A stretch of 64,000 bases of DNA from Roseibium aggregatum IAM 12614. Its GTDB lineage: Bacteria; Pseudomonadota; Alphaproteobacteria; Rhizobiales; Stappiaceae. This document shows positions 34,213 through 42,299 of the stretch, piece after piece. The notes beneath the pieces were generated by a model that saw nothing but the letters and a program-made list of their open reading frames with translations, had not been told where the DNA came from and ran no database searches. Numbering within the stretch: position 1 is the first letter of the stretch; each line of letters begins with the position of its first letter. The stretch covers positions 62,001-126,000 of the forward strand of contig NZ_AAUW01000004.1 in assembly GCF_000168975.1 (NCBI RefSeq). The letters run 5' to 3'. A program made the translations under genes and the position numbers.

Positions 34213-34947
34213 ATGTTTGGTGAGGGTGTGATTTTGGCCGGGATTCGGTTTTCAGTTGTTGATTTGATGAAGGCGGGAGCGGCCTTAGAGGCAAAGATCA
34301 AATCGCTCGGGGTCAGCCAGATAGAACTGCATGACGAGGTATCCACCTACGAGCAAAGCGTTTCACATTCTGACAAAGGCTATATCGGAGAATACTTTCA
34401 TCGAACGCTTAACACGCTGCCGCCTTCGATGTTTCAGGGAATCACTTGCAGATCCACAGATGGGAAAGTTGTGGCTACGAGCGCGGTGCGTTGCGATGAT
34501 ATTTCGGGATGGGATCTGGACAGGTACATCCGTGAATTTTGGATGCGTGCATACAGAACGGATGACGGTGAGCCTGTTCTGCTATCAGACGCTGCAGTTC
34601 CTTTCGCCAAGGACGTCACAGGTTCAATCGCTTACATCGGGGATACGTTTGTTTCATCAGAATTTCGTGCGAATAATTTGGCGGCCTATATCGTCAGGCT
34701 ATGCCTGATCATCGCAAATACCAAGTGGCGACCAGTGTACACATACGGCTGGATGGCTCGGCATCATGCATTTGAGAAAGCGCTCTTTCTGCGGTGGGGG
34801 TACACAACCTGTTATGCTGGAGGGCTCACTTGGGAGCGCCCACCGGCGAATAAGGCATATGAAGACTTGTGCTTCCTGGGATGCACGCCTGCCGGAATTG
34901 CTCAGCTTTTGAAGAGGCCTTTGGATATCGGCCTGGACGAGGCTTAA
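34213..34947 (+). CDS. Possible GNAT-like protein
   Basis: The 244-residue protein ends in a segment that resembles an acetyltransferase core: GSIAYIGDTFVSSEFRANNL followed by a helix, and AFEKALFLRWGYTT near the C-terminus. The acyl-CoA pyrophosphate loop is not clearly visible, so the assignment is weak. Start ATG 34213 follows GGTGGGA; GTG 34204 is an alternative. It lies alone on the plus strand in the immunity region, with its last 122 bases overlapping the convergent gene. Low GC suggests a moron. Confidence 0.45.
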   Translation: MFGEGVILAGIRFSVVDLMKAGAALEAKIKSLGVSQIELHDEVSTYEQSVSHSDKGYIGEYFHRTLNTLPPSMFQGITCRSTDGKVVATSAVRCDDISGWDLDRYIREFWMRAYRTDDGEPVLLSDAAVPFAKDVTGSIAYIGDTFVSSEFRANNLAAYIVRLCLIIANTKWRPVYTYGWMARHHAFEKALFLRWGYTTCYAGGLTWERPPANKAYEDLCFLGCTPAGIAQLLKRPLDIGLDEA

Positions 34948-35398
34948 ACGAGTAAACGCCAATGAACCACGCACCTTGTCCGTTGGTAATTGGGATAAGG
35001 GCACGAACGTAAGAAATGGGTAGTCTGCCAACTAAGACGGCGTCGTCACATTCGATATGCTCAATAATTACAGAGGTCCGGTTTATGCAATCGCAGTAGC
35101 CGCCTGCAACAATCCGGCGATATGTGTCACTGAACACAGATCGTGGCGACACTGGTGTTCTAGGCCAATCAAAGTTGAACTGCGAGGAAGCTAGGCTTTG
35201 ACTGCCTCCCCACAAAATTTGTGGTGACAGGAGCTGAGATGGGTTTCCATCAAGAAGAACCAGCTGTTCGGAATATTTCCCCATCTCTTCGCAGAGTAAA
35301 AAATCATTTCTGATGCACTCTGAAACGATGGTTTTCGCAGTTGGGTCGTGCGAGGACGCCAAGAAAGAGAGATCAAGTCTCGTGACGCTGTTGGTCAT
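34826..35398 (-). CDS. Hypothetical protein (possible PAS-like sensor fold)
   Basis: A 190-residue protein without signal peptide. The segment from VFSDTYRRIVAGGYCDC to RALIPITNGQGAWFIGVYS has the strand pattern of a PAS-like domain, but no signature that I can name. It is coupled to the upstream gene by a 4-base overlap and converges with the GNAT-like gene, overlapping it. Confidence 0.5.
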   Translation of the reverse strand: MTNSVTRLDLSFLASSHDPTAKTIVSECIRNDFLLCEEMGKYSEQLVLLDGNPSQLLSPQILWGGSQSLASSQFNFDWPRTPVSPRSVFSDTYRRIVAGGYCDCINRTSVIIEHIECDDAVLVGRLPISYVRALIPITNGQGAWFIGVYSFKPRPGRYPKASSKAEQFRQACIPGSTSLHMPYSPVGAPK

Positions 35399-35736
35399 GA
35401 CAGCAAGCTCCGCTGGAGCATTGCCGTCTGCAAAAAAGGGTCGGCGTGCTTCATAAACAGTTCGATGTCGTTACCCAATAAGCGTTCAGGGTGGCTATGT
35501 CCGAATAGGTCGTGACAAACAAAGCTGCTGACAAAAACGGTCAAATTATAATCGCTGCACTTATCGAGAAAGTTGACTAGCTCCTCCTCTGGTGAGCGTA
35601 GCGGGAGGTCTTTGTAAACCTCAACTGCAAACGCCTCAATTTTCTTCCGCTCAAAGGAATTCACCATATCCTGCCCCGGTTGCACGGTCTTTATTTTATT
35701 GGATAAAACATCTGATATGAATTTCCGTTCAGGCAT
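35395..35736 (-). CDS. Hypothetical protein
   Basis: A 113-residue protein, family unknown. Cysteines occur in DKCSDYN and FVCHDLFGHSHPE, the latter also with clustered histidines. It is the first gene of a two-gene leftward unit in the immunity region, downstream of the repressor gene with 113 bases between, so it may be expressed in the lysogen. Confidence 0.5.
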   Translation of the reverse strand: MPERKFISDVLSNKIKTVQPGQDMVNSFERKKIEAFAVEVYKDLPLRSPEEELVNFLDKCSDYNLTVFVSSFVCHDLFGHSHPERLLGNDIELFMKHADPFLQTAMLQRSLLS

Positions 35737-35849
35737 TTAAGGGGCAAAGTTTGGCCTCTGTAAAGATCAATTTTAAGTTGAATAAAAAAAGATGAAAATA
35801 CAACCTTTGCGAAAGTGGAGAGTTGCAAAAGTTGGCTTGTAAGGTCTGG

Positions 35850-36452
35850 TTATGAATTGCGATCGGACTTCGACAGCTTCAATGCGTAGATCTTTTTGAC
35901 CAGCTGTGCACGTTTTTCAGGTGGGCCAAGTCGGCCCGCGATCGCATATTCGAGTTCATATGCTTCCTCAAGAGACTCTTGCAGAAGCTCAATGTCCAAC
36001 TCGCGGCCGTTTGCGATCCGCGACAGTTCGTCGAAGGCGGCAGTACTGTCGTCGGTTGGCCGGCTGGTTTCAGCTCCAGAGATCCATGCGCGCAGGTCTT
36101 CTACTGGGGTCTGGGTTTGTTCTGATACCTGGGAAAGGTCTTCAACACTGAGCTTTTCACCTTCGGCCAACTTCGCAATCGCGTCGCGTTTCTGGTCGAA
36201 AGTTAGATGAGAAAACAGTTCCAGCAGCGAGTCTATTCGCTTGTTTCTCGGAACTCCCGTAAGCACCCAGTTAATATCAACTTCAACGGCATTGCAGAGT
36301 GCAGCCAAGGTGTCGTTCTTAGGAAGAGTCTGTTTCACAAAAAAATGGGAAACGTAATTCACGCCGAGTTTTGCCGCCTCGGATATCTTCCGAAAGCTTT
36401 TGCCGCTCAATAGCAATGCGGCTGCAATTCTGTCGACTGGTGATGCGTTCAT
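35850..36452 (-). CDS. Phage repressor (CI-like) with helix-turn-helix
   Basis: With the ATG at 36452 the protein has 200 residues. The N-terminal part (about 5-70) is a Cro/CI-type helix-turn-helix: AALLLSGKSFRKISEAAKLG, then KNDTLAALCNAVEVDINWVL. The rest is helical and acidic, with no LexA-type peptidase motif, so induction is probably not by RecA self-cleavage. ATG 36494 is an alternative start, but TATGAT at 36497-36492 fits a -10 box of the repressor's own promoter, favouring 36452. It sits between the leftward and rightward operons and next to the operator at 36517-36534. Confidence 0.8.
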   Translation of the reverse strand: MNASPVDRIAAALLLSGKSFRKISEAAKLGVNYVSHFFVKQTLPKNDTLAALCNAVEVDINWVLTGVPRNKRIDSLLELFSHLTFDQKRDAIAKLAEGEKLSVEDLSQVSEQTQTPVEDLRAWISGAETSRPTDDSTAAFDELSRIANGRELDIELLQESLEEAYELEYAIAGRLGPPEKRAQLVKKIYALKLSKSDRNS

Positions 36453-36510
36453 CCCAGATTTATAGAGTTGTTTTTCGTGTATCGCACGCATCATAAAGCG
36501 TTCATAACTG

Positions 36511-36538
36511 TTGACATGCACGCATAAGCGTGCATTAT
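36511..36538 (+). promoter_or_regulatory. Rightward early promoter PR with repressor operator
   Basis: TTGACA (36511-36516) and CATTAT (36533-36538) are spaced by 16 bases. Between and overlapping them is the perfect palindrome TGCACGC-ATAA-GCGTGCA (36517-36534). The predicted transcript start (about 36545) falls at the ATG of the next gene. Repressor binding would also lie just upstream of the repressor's own promoter. Confidence 0.85.
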
Positions 36539-36545
36539 CCAGCTT

Positions 36546-36851
36546 ATGACACACGAGCTGCTCAAACCCATCAATGTCTTCCTCGCTCTCAAGCGTGAGT
36601 GCGGCGAGCGCATGTCTGAAAGTCACTTCGGTCGCGTCGCTGCCAGAGACGGGCGTTTGTATGAGCGGCTGTCCAATGGTGGTGACGTTGTCTCCAAGAA
36701 GGCTTTGGCGATCAGAGTTTTCATTCATGAGGAAACTCTCCGACTGATTCAAGAGCATGGATTGAACGAAGTCGATCCGTGTTTGCTGTGTCAGTCTCTC
36801 CCGCAAATGCCAGGCCTGTCACCGCGTAAATCCGCAGAGGTTACGCAATGA
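36546..36851 (+). CDS. Cro-like HTH protein, possibly leaderless
   Basis: A 101-residue protein. The segment SHFGRVAARDGRLYERLSNG (about 27-46) reads as a helix-turn-helix of the type found in small phage regulators, so a Cro role is inferred from position as first gene of the rightward operon. The ATG lies 7 bases after the -10 box with no ribosome site, which implies a leaderless or nearly leaderless mRNA. The stop overlaps the next start (ATGA). Confidence 0.65.
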   Translation: MTHELLKPINVFLALKRECGERMSESHFGRVAARDGRLYERLSNGGDVVSKKALAIRVFIHEETLRLIQEHGLNEVDPCLLCQSLPQMPGLSPRKSAEVTQ

Positions 36852-37330
36852 CGTTTCGGCCGACTACAGAGCATGACCGAGCAGCCCTAAAGGCAGCCTT
36901 TCGCAGACTATTGAGGGATGCGGGTGGGCAGTCGGAAGCTGCGGGTTCAACCCGCGTAGGCCAACAGGCGTTGTCCCGGTACGGTTCTCCGCATCATGAA
37001 ACAGATCACGTTCCTGTTGATGTCCTGATGGACCTCACAATGGACGCGGATAATCCTGAAGTCGTCCGGACGTTGTGCCGGATGGCCGGAGGGGTCTTTG
37101 TTCCGCTCCAGTCTTCCCGGCCGGATGATACATGTTGGCCTCAGCAGTTGGGTGCATTGGTACGCAGTGGTGCTGAGGCTGCTGAGTCCATCTGCAAGGC
37201 CCTAAGCGATGACGGGCGGGTTAGCCTGGACGAAATCCACGACCTTGATATTCGCGCAAAGCTGTCCGCCGCGATTGAGGCGCTCGCAGTTCTCGACCGA
37301 CACGCGCAAGCGGTGGAGGGGCGGGAATGA
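36848..37330 (+). CDS. CII-type phage regulatory protein (CP76 family-like)
   Basis: A 160-residue protein. The N-terminal half (RAALKAAFRRLLRDAGG, then STRVGQQALSRYGSPHHE and VPVDVLMDLTMDA) matches the family of phage CII-type regulators common in alphaproteobacterial phages. It likely binds DNA and sets the lysis-lysogeny choice or activates early genes. Coupled to the Cro-like gene by a 4-base overlap; its stop is close to the stop of the convergent SWIM gene. Confidence 0.75.
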   Translation: MTFRPTTEHDRAALKAAFRRLLRDAGGQSEAAGSTRVGQQALSRYGSPHHETDHVPVDVLMDLTMDADNPEVVRTLCRMAGGVFVPLQSSRPDDTCWPQQLGALVRSGAEAAESICKALSDDGRVSLDEIHDLDIRAKLSAAIEALAVLDRHAQAVEGRE

Positions 37331-37335
37331 TCAGG

Positions 37336-37707
37336 CTAGTCCAGCAGCTTCCGCGCCAGCGCCTTCTTAGTTCCGTCAAGGTGTTTTTTGGCGCTTTCGA
37401 CGGCACGTTCAGCCGCCATCATATCAGCCAAGGCAGCCTGAACGTCTGTCCCTTCCACCATTTCGGCGAGCTTTTCAACGTCCTTGGCGTTTTCACTCCA
37501 AAGGCTGGTGACGTCGCCCAGAAGAAGGTTGATGCGATGTTTGCAGTGAGTTCCTTTTGCGCCTGCCATGCATGTGCAGGTCATTTTGAAGTTATTTCCG
37601 CTGCGTTTTGCGATCACTTCATACGGGACAGCTTCCCGGCCCGAAACAAGAAATTTCAAAGATTTCAAAACACTCTCCCGTTTTTCAATGCGTGCATGAA
37701 ACGGCAT
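37336..37707 (-). CDS. SWIM-type zinc-finger protein
   Basis: A 123-residue protein whose central part, MTCTCMAGAKGTHCKHRINL, has the C-x-C-x(8)-C-x-H pattern of a SWIM zinc finger, a nucleic-acid or protein binding motif. The C-terminal half is helical with a likely coiled coil. It is transcribed against the rightward early operon between the CII-type and winged-helix genes. Role unknown. Confidence 0.7.
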   Translation of the reverse strand: MPFHARIEKRESVLKSLKFLVSGREAVPYEVIAKRSGNNFKMTCTCMAGAKGTHCKHRINLLLGDVTSLWSENAKDVEKLAEMVEGTDVQAALADMMAAERAVESAKKHLDGTKKALARKLLD

Positions 37708-37736
37708 CTTCGCGGAAAAGTCGAGGGGGTGGCGCT

Positions 37737-38177
37737 ATGAGCGTTTCTGCATTTCGTCATGGCGGCAGAAGCGCAGAAGCACTTTTGCGCGAAAAGCTCG
37801 ACATCAAAGATGCGCGCATTCAGGCGCTTGAAGATGAGGTTGAGTACCTTAAGAGTCAGTTGATCAAGCCGGAAATGGAGTTTCCGTTTGAGTGGCATTT
37901 GAGAAAGACCTGGGCGACCGTCCTGCGGTGCCTTCTTGCTCGAAACCTGATGACAAAAGACGCTGCGATGGCGGCGCTTTTCAGCGATCGGGCAGGGGAA
38001 GAGCCGAGTTCGAAAGTTGTTGACGTTTACATCTGTCAACTAAGGAAGGCCCTGCGCCCACTTGGTATCGATATCAGTACCAAGTGGGGCTGGGGTTGGT
38101 ACCTCACACCCGAAAATAAAGCAAAACTGCTGAAGCACTGCACACTCCCGTCAGGCAATTGGGGGTGTGTGCAATGA
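37737..38177 (+). CDS. Winged-helix DNA-binding protein (OmpR/PhoB C-terminal-like)
   Basis: A 146-residue protein. A short coiled coil (about 22-42, IKDARIQALEDEVEYLKSQL) precedes a domain resembling the effector domain of OmpR-type response regulators: SSKVVDVYICQLRKALRPLG, then GIDISTKWGWGWYLTP. No receiver domain is present. Start ATG 37737 follows GAGGGGGT. Probably a phage transcription regulator for the middle genes. Confidence 0.7.
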   Translation: MSVSAFRHGGRSAEALLREKLDIKDARIQALEDEVEYLKSQLIKPEMEFPFEWHLRKTWATVLRCLLARNLMTKDAAMAALFSDRAGEEPSSKVVDVYICQLRKALRPLGIDISTKWGWGWYLTPENKAKLLKHCTLPSGNWGCVQ

Positions 38178-38668
38178 ACCAGTCTCCGCGCATCCTTCCC
38201 GATTTGCTCGCTCCGATGAATGACTTTGTCCGGAAGTCCGATCAGGTGATCGACCCCGTCGCGATGGACTATCTCGCCAAGCGGCATCCGGACGGTATCC
38301 GCGTCATTGATATCGCCAGCTATCACGGGCTCCTGTTCCTTGAAGCGCACGACATTGTCGAGATCGCCTTATGCGCACGGCAGCTAAAAGCGCGCCGCGA
38401 TCAGGATGGCGACATTCTGTTTGTCTGGCGGGCAGGCACAATGCCGCCGCTGTCCGGTTTGGAAAAGACGCTTTTGCGCCAGGCCCAACGTGACCTCGAT
38501 GCCGGACCCGATCGCATCTTTGTCGAGGGCGCTGCAATGGACCTGCGCGTCGGCCCGACCGCTGTGCGCAAGGCCCTCGAATTTCTTGTTTCTGCCGACC
38601 TCTTGACCCGCGAAGGCCGCGCCTACGCGCTGACGCCGCTCGGACGCACCGAAGGAGACCCGGAATGA
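38174..38668 (+). CDS. Hypothetical protein with C-terminal HTH-like region
   Basis: A 164-residue protein. The end (LRVGPTAVRKALEFLVSADL followed by LLTREGRAYALTPLG) reads as a winged helix that would bind DNA. The N-terminal half has no recognised family. The start overlaps the upstream stop (ATGA). Confidence 0.55.
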   Translation: MNQSPRILPDLLAPMNDFVRKSDQVIDPVAMDYLAKRHPDGIRVIDIASYHGLLFLEAHDIVEIALCARQLKARRDQDGDILFVWRAGTMPPLSGLEKTLLRQAQRDLDAGPDRIFVEGAAMDLRVGPTAVRKALEFLVSADLLTREGRAYALTPLGRTEGDPE

Positions 38669-38886
38669 AAAGCATGACCGCTGAGCAAATCTCGCAGTTG
38701 GATCCGGCTGCTGTTGTCTTGTGGGTTTTCCACCCTGAAGGGCCGAAAGATGTCTATGAGCCGTCGCACGATGGCGAAGAGAAGATTGCGGCGCGCATGA
38801 CGGTTCTGAAAGAGCTTGGAGCGCTGGCTGCCGTCATCTCGCATCCGCACCTCTTTCCGGAAGACCGGAGGGTTCGGTCGTGCTGA
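38665..38886 (+). CDS. Small hypothetical protein
   Basis: A 73-residue protein, family unknown, overlapping its neighbours by 4 and 7 bases. Tight packing and good codon use support it as a real gene of the rightward operon. Confidence 0.6.
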   Translation: MKSMTAEQISQLDPAAVVLWVFHPEGPKDVYEPSHDGEEKIAARMTVLKELGALAAVISHPHLFPEDRRVRSC

Positions 38887-39638
38887 CGTATTTGGGCGGA
38901 CAGATTGAGCTGCACCTGGGGGATGCGCGCGACGTTGTTCCAAAGCTCGGACGCCGTTTTCCTGTCGCCTGTTTCGATGCCCCGTACCGTTTGACATCCG
39001 GAGGCGCGGCGCGGTCGTCAGGAAAACACAAGGTGATGTCTGGCGGTTGGATGGCTGACTATGACAACTCCGGTCAGTTCATGGTATGCGACATCACGTG
39101 GAAAGAGATCATGCAGCTTGTTGTGAGCTGCCTGGCAGAGGATGCGGACGTTTATGCGTTTGCCAATGACAAGAACCAGTTTGAGGCGCAGCGCGAAGCA
39201 TTTGCCGCCGGCCTGAAGTTTCACAATATGCTGGCTTGGGACAAGAAGACCGCGACGGCAAACCGGTTCTACATGAAGAACCTTGAGTTTATTCTGTATC
39301 TCTACCGGGGCAGGGCGCGGAAAATCGCCAATTGCGGCGACAAACAGCTTGTGCCGTTTCCGCACCGCGACGTTACCGACCACCCGACCGAAAAGCCGGT
39401 TCCGCTGGTCGAGGCCTATATCCGGAACTCCGCCCGTCCAGGCGAAGCCGTGATTGATCCATTCATGGGATCAGGGACCGCCGCTGTCGCCTGCGTGCGC
39501 ACCGGCAACCCCTTCGTCGGGGTCGAAATCGACCCGAAATACTTCGAGACCGCGCGGCGGCGTGTTGAGCGCGCCATAGATGGACATCAGTGCGACCTCG
39601 AAACCTTCTTGGAAAACAGAGGAGCACAGGCATGCTGA
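38880..39638 (+). CDS. Phage DNA methyltransferase (N6-adenine/N4-cytosine, beta-type order)
   Basis: A 252-residue amino-methyltransferase. The catalytic motif FDAPY (32-36) comes first and the AdoMet-binding motif DPFMGSGTAAVA (about 193-204) comes last, the beta-class order; VGVEIDPKYFE follows. The catalytic motif is DAPY rather than the usual DPPY. No restriction enzyme gene is adjacent, so it is an orphan enzyme, probably protecting phage DNA or acting epigenetically. Confidence 0.9.
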   Translation: MLTYLGGQIELHLGDARDVVPKLGRRFPVACFDAPYRLTSGGAARSSGKHKVMSGGWMADYDNSGQFMVCDITWKEIMQLVVSCLAEDADVYAFANDKNQFEAQREAFAAGLKFHNMLAWDKKTATANRFYMKNLEFILYLYRGRARKIANCGDKQLVPFPHRDVTDHPTEKPVPLVEAYIRNSARPGEAVIDPFMGSGTAAVACVRTGNPFVGVEIDPKYFETARRRVERAIDGHQCDLETFLENRGAQAC

Positions 39639-40828
39639 TCGAAACCACGGCAGGAGAGCTGAAAACCGCTCTGATGTCGGTCAAACCGGCAATCCAGCGC
39701 AGGAGCACGTTGCCGATCCTTAGTGCTGTCCTGATCGAGGACGGGGCGGTTATCGCAACGGATCTGGATATGGAGATCCGGGTCAAATTCGCAGTGAAGA
39801 AATGCGAAGGGTCTGCGGTCATTCCGTTCAACCAGCTTTATGATCTGGTCAGGCTACTCCCCGCCGACAGGTCTGTCAGGCTGCAGGACACCGAATACAA
39901 GAACGGCGGGGTGTTCGTGACGTTCCAGGGCGGCCGATACTTCCTGCCCTCGTATTCCGTTGTTGATTACCCTCGTTTTTCGATGCCTGAGGACGTGCGC
40001 GAGATTGCTTCGCCCCAAGGTCTTCTCGTTGCATTGGAGGCTTGCCAGTCATTCATGTCGACCGAAGAAACGCGCTACTACCTGAACGGTGTTTGTTTCG
40101 GACGGGACAAAGACGATACCGGTGTGCTCGTCGCCACTGACGGTCATCGGCTCATCGCGCATGATTACGCCCATGATTGTGATGGAAGCCCGATCCTGCC
40201 CCGCGCGATGATCGTCGCACTGCTGAGGCTTTGCGAGCCGGAGAAGGTTCTTCTTCACGAACAGAAAATGGAATTTGTTCTGCCGGGTGGAGGGTATCTC
40301 CGCTGCAAACTGATCGACGGTACGTTCCCTGATTGGCAGCGTGTGGTGCCGACCATTCCACCTGGTTCGCCAAGGCTGTTTTTTGAGCCTTTGGAAATGG
40401 TCTCAATTCTCAACCGTTTGGAACTTGGAAGAGGCTGTAGGAAGCGCGCCGGTGCAAGTTTCTGCGTCGACATTGCCACAAACGCAGCCGGCGACCTGGC
40501 GATCGTCTCCAGTGAGGGTATGGGGGGTGAGGAATGTGCTGAGCGCATCGAGAGCGGTAGGGCTATCGACTGGACAAAGTTGAGCGGTGGCATCTGGTCA
40601 GGCAATTCTGGATATATCAAAGAACTTTGCCGATTGAACTTTTCTGCGGACCAGGTCGAGCTGACTGCCGAAGGATCAGGCACTCCTACGGTTATGCGGC
40701 ATGAAGAGTCGAAGGCCCTTATGGTTATCATGCCCATGCGGGGCGGCAAGGCTTCTACCAGCACGTCCTTGCTTGCACTCTCCCGCGGTGGCGATAACGA
40801 CGCCGACGCCGTCGCGCAGGTGGCGTAA
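39632..40828 (+). CDS. Phage-encoded DNA polymerase III sliding clamp (beta, DnaN-like)
   Basis: A 398-residue protein with the beta-clamp plan of three domains: first domain from LKTALMSVKPAIQRRSTLPI (about 8-27) to YFLPSYSVVDYP; second domain containing YYLNGVCFG and VATDGHRLIAHD; third domain ending in RHEESKALMVIMPMRGG. The family's C-terminal MPMR motif is kept. It would tether a polymerase to phage DNA. Start ATG 39632 is preceded by GAGG and overlaps the methyltransferase stop. Confidence 0.9.
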   Translation: MLIETTAGELKTALMSVKPAIQRRSTLPILSAVLIEDGAVIATDLDMEIRVKFAVKKCEGSAVIPFNQLYDLVRLLPADRSVRLQDTEYKNGGVFVTFQGGRYFLPSYSVVDYPRFSMPEDVREIASPQGLLVALEACQSFMSTEETRYYLNGVCFGRDKDDTGVLVATDGHRLIAHDYAHDCDGSPILPRAMIVALLRLCEPEKVLLHEQKMEFVLPGGGYLRCKLIDGTFPDWQRVVPTIPPGSPRLFFEPLEMVSILNRLELGRGCRKRAGASFCVDIATNAAGDLAIVSSEGMGGEECAERIESGRAIDWTKLSGGIWSGNSGYIKELCRLNFSADQVELTAEGSGTPTVMRHEESKALMVIMPMRGGKASTSTSLLALSRGGDNDADAVAQVA

Positions 40829-40962
40829 TGACGGTCTATGTTCTCTATTTTTATCCGTCGTCTCTGCATAGGCTAAACGAAGGACACATATCAAAGAAGG
40901 GACTAGATGCGCTGATAGCTTCAGGTTCAAGCGGTAATATCGGCTGCGCTGTTCATAGTTTT
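40829..40962. other. Junction between clamp gene and reversed moron
   Basis: No credible gene. An ATG overlaps the clamp stop (TAATG at 40826-40830) and starts a frame that runs antisense through the pentapeptide gene. This may be the remnant of a gene interrupted when the reversed gene was inserted. Confidence 0.35.
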
Positions 40963-42234
40963 TTATGGTTCTTTGACTGTCGGCATTTCAAAATCGCCGA
41001 ACAAAGCTTTCCTTCGACGATACTCATAGTCTTCATTTTCAGATCGATCTATTGTCGTGATCTTCTGGATCTCTTCTTCCGAGAGACCCGATGGAATTTC
41101 ATCAGCCCAACACCATGTTCCAGTAAGGTCGAGCACCGATTTTCGATCAAAGTTATCTGTAAAAGTCACTGTTCCAATTTGAGTTTCGCGGAAATTACAA
41201 CGAAACAGAACGGAACGGTCAATTGTAATGCGGCTAAGGTCGCAATTTTTGAAGGAGCAGTTTGCAAAACGCTGGTCCAGCGCCTTCTCGGAAAACAAAC
41301 GACGAGCAGAGATTCTCTCAAAGATGGTATTGCGAAACGTGGCTCCAGAAAAACTAGGTATTTTTTCGTAACTACGCTTTTTGTTGCTTTGGGTCTGATT
41401 GGTAAATTTACACCTATCGAATTCACTCTTATCAAATTTAGCTCGATCGAAGAGAAAGTCCTCGAAAGTTACGTCGCTGAATTTTGCATCAATGCAACTC
41501 GCTTCACTCAAATCTACGCCGTAAAAGGCAATGGATCGTATAATTGCGTTATCAAGAATACTTCGACTAAGGTCTGGATGTATATCTTTGATACCACCCG
41601 CCGGCGCTACGGCTTGAAGTTCCTGAATAATTTCGAGTGCAACTTTCACATCGGATGGCAGCGGTTCCATTTCCCTAACGAACACAACCTCCCTCGCTTT
41701 TCCGAACGTCTCTCGTTCTTCAATTTTTCGCATTTTAGAACGTTCCCTCACGAAACTAAAAAGCAGGTCATTCACGACGAAAAAATTTCGAGTTCCTCCA
41801 TCGGCGGCAAGAGCTCCAAGCGTGTTTACGCCAGCGAGCCGTATCGACAGAATTTCACTATCGAGCATGAGCGCGCCTTTTTGATACCGGTCGACATTGA
41901 GCGCCAATTCAGAAACTCGCCTTTGTCGATCAGCGATAGAACTCCGCCACCAAGCAAATACTGCACCTACTACGCCGGCACTAATGAATGCGCTTACTCG
42001 CCAGATTTCGAGCAGATTAGAGTTTGGGGAGTTAACTCCCCACGTTGGCAACCACAAAAACTGGAAAAAGACGACGAAGCTCGAGATAGCAAATATGAGG
42101 ACAGTTGGGGCCAAAATAGCTACAGCTACCGACGCGAAAACAATCTGAAATCTCTTGAAGTGCTTAAGTTTCGCTTTAGCGAATTTGATTTTCTCTTTGA
42201 TCGCTTCTTTCAACCGAAGCCCATAAATTTTCAT
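40963..42234 (-). CDS. Membrane-anchored pentapeptide-repeat protein (moron)
   Basis: A 423-residue protein. After a basic N-terminus come two membrane helices (about 35-58 and 75-95). The C-terminal part has pentapeptide-type repeats (DLSEASCIDAKFSDVTFEDF, then RAKFDKSEFDRCKF and CDLSRITIDRSVLFRCNF) forming a right-handed quadrilateral beta-helix. It lies on the opposite strand to the replication genes and has much lower GC, so it is a lysogen-expressed cargo gene; membrane-anchored repeat proteins of this kind may act in superinfection exclusion (inference). ATG 42234 with GGAGA upstream is preferred over TTG 42276. Confidence 0.8.
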   Translation of the reverse strand: MKIYGLRLKEAIKEKIKFAKAKLKHFKRFQIVFASVAVAILAPTVLIFAISSFVVFFQFLWLPTWGVNSPNSNLLEIWRVSAFISAGVVGAVFAWWRSSIADRQRRVSELALNVDRYQKGALMLDSEILSIRLAGVNTLGALAADGGTRNFFVVNDLLFSFVRERSKMRKIEERETFGKAREVVFVREMEPLPSDVKVALEIIQELQAVAPAGGIKDIHPDLSRSILDNAIIRSIAFYGVDLSEASCIDAKFSDVTFEDFLFDRAKFDKSEFDRCKFTNQTQSNKKRSYEKIPSFSGATFRNTIFERISARRLFSEKALDQRFANCSFKNCDLSRITIDRSVLFRCNFRETQIGTVTFTDNFDRKSVLDLTGTWCWADEIPSGLSEEEIQKITTIDRSENEDYEYRRRKALFGDFEMPTVKEP

Positions 42235-42299
42235 GCGGTTGTCTCCATCGAGAAAGACAACTTGCCGGGTTTTCAAAAGACCAGCAAGCGGTGGGCGGC

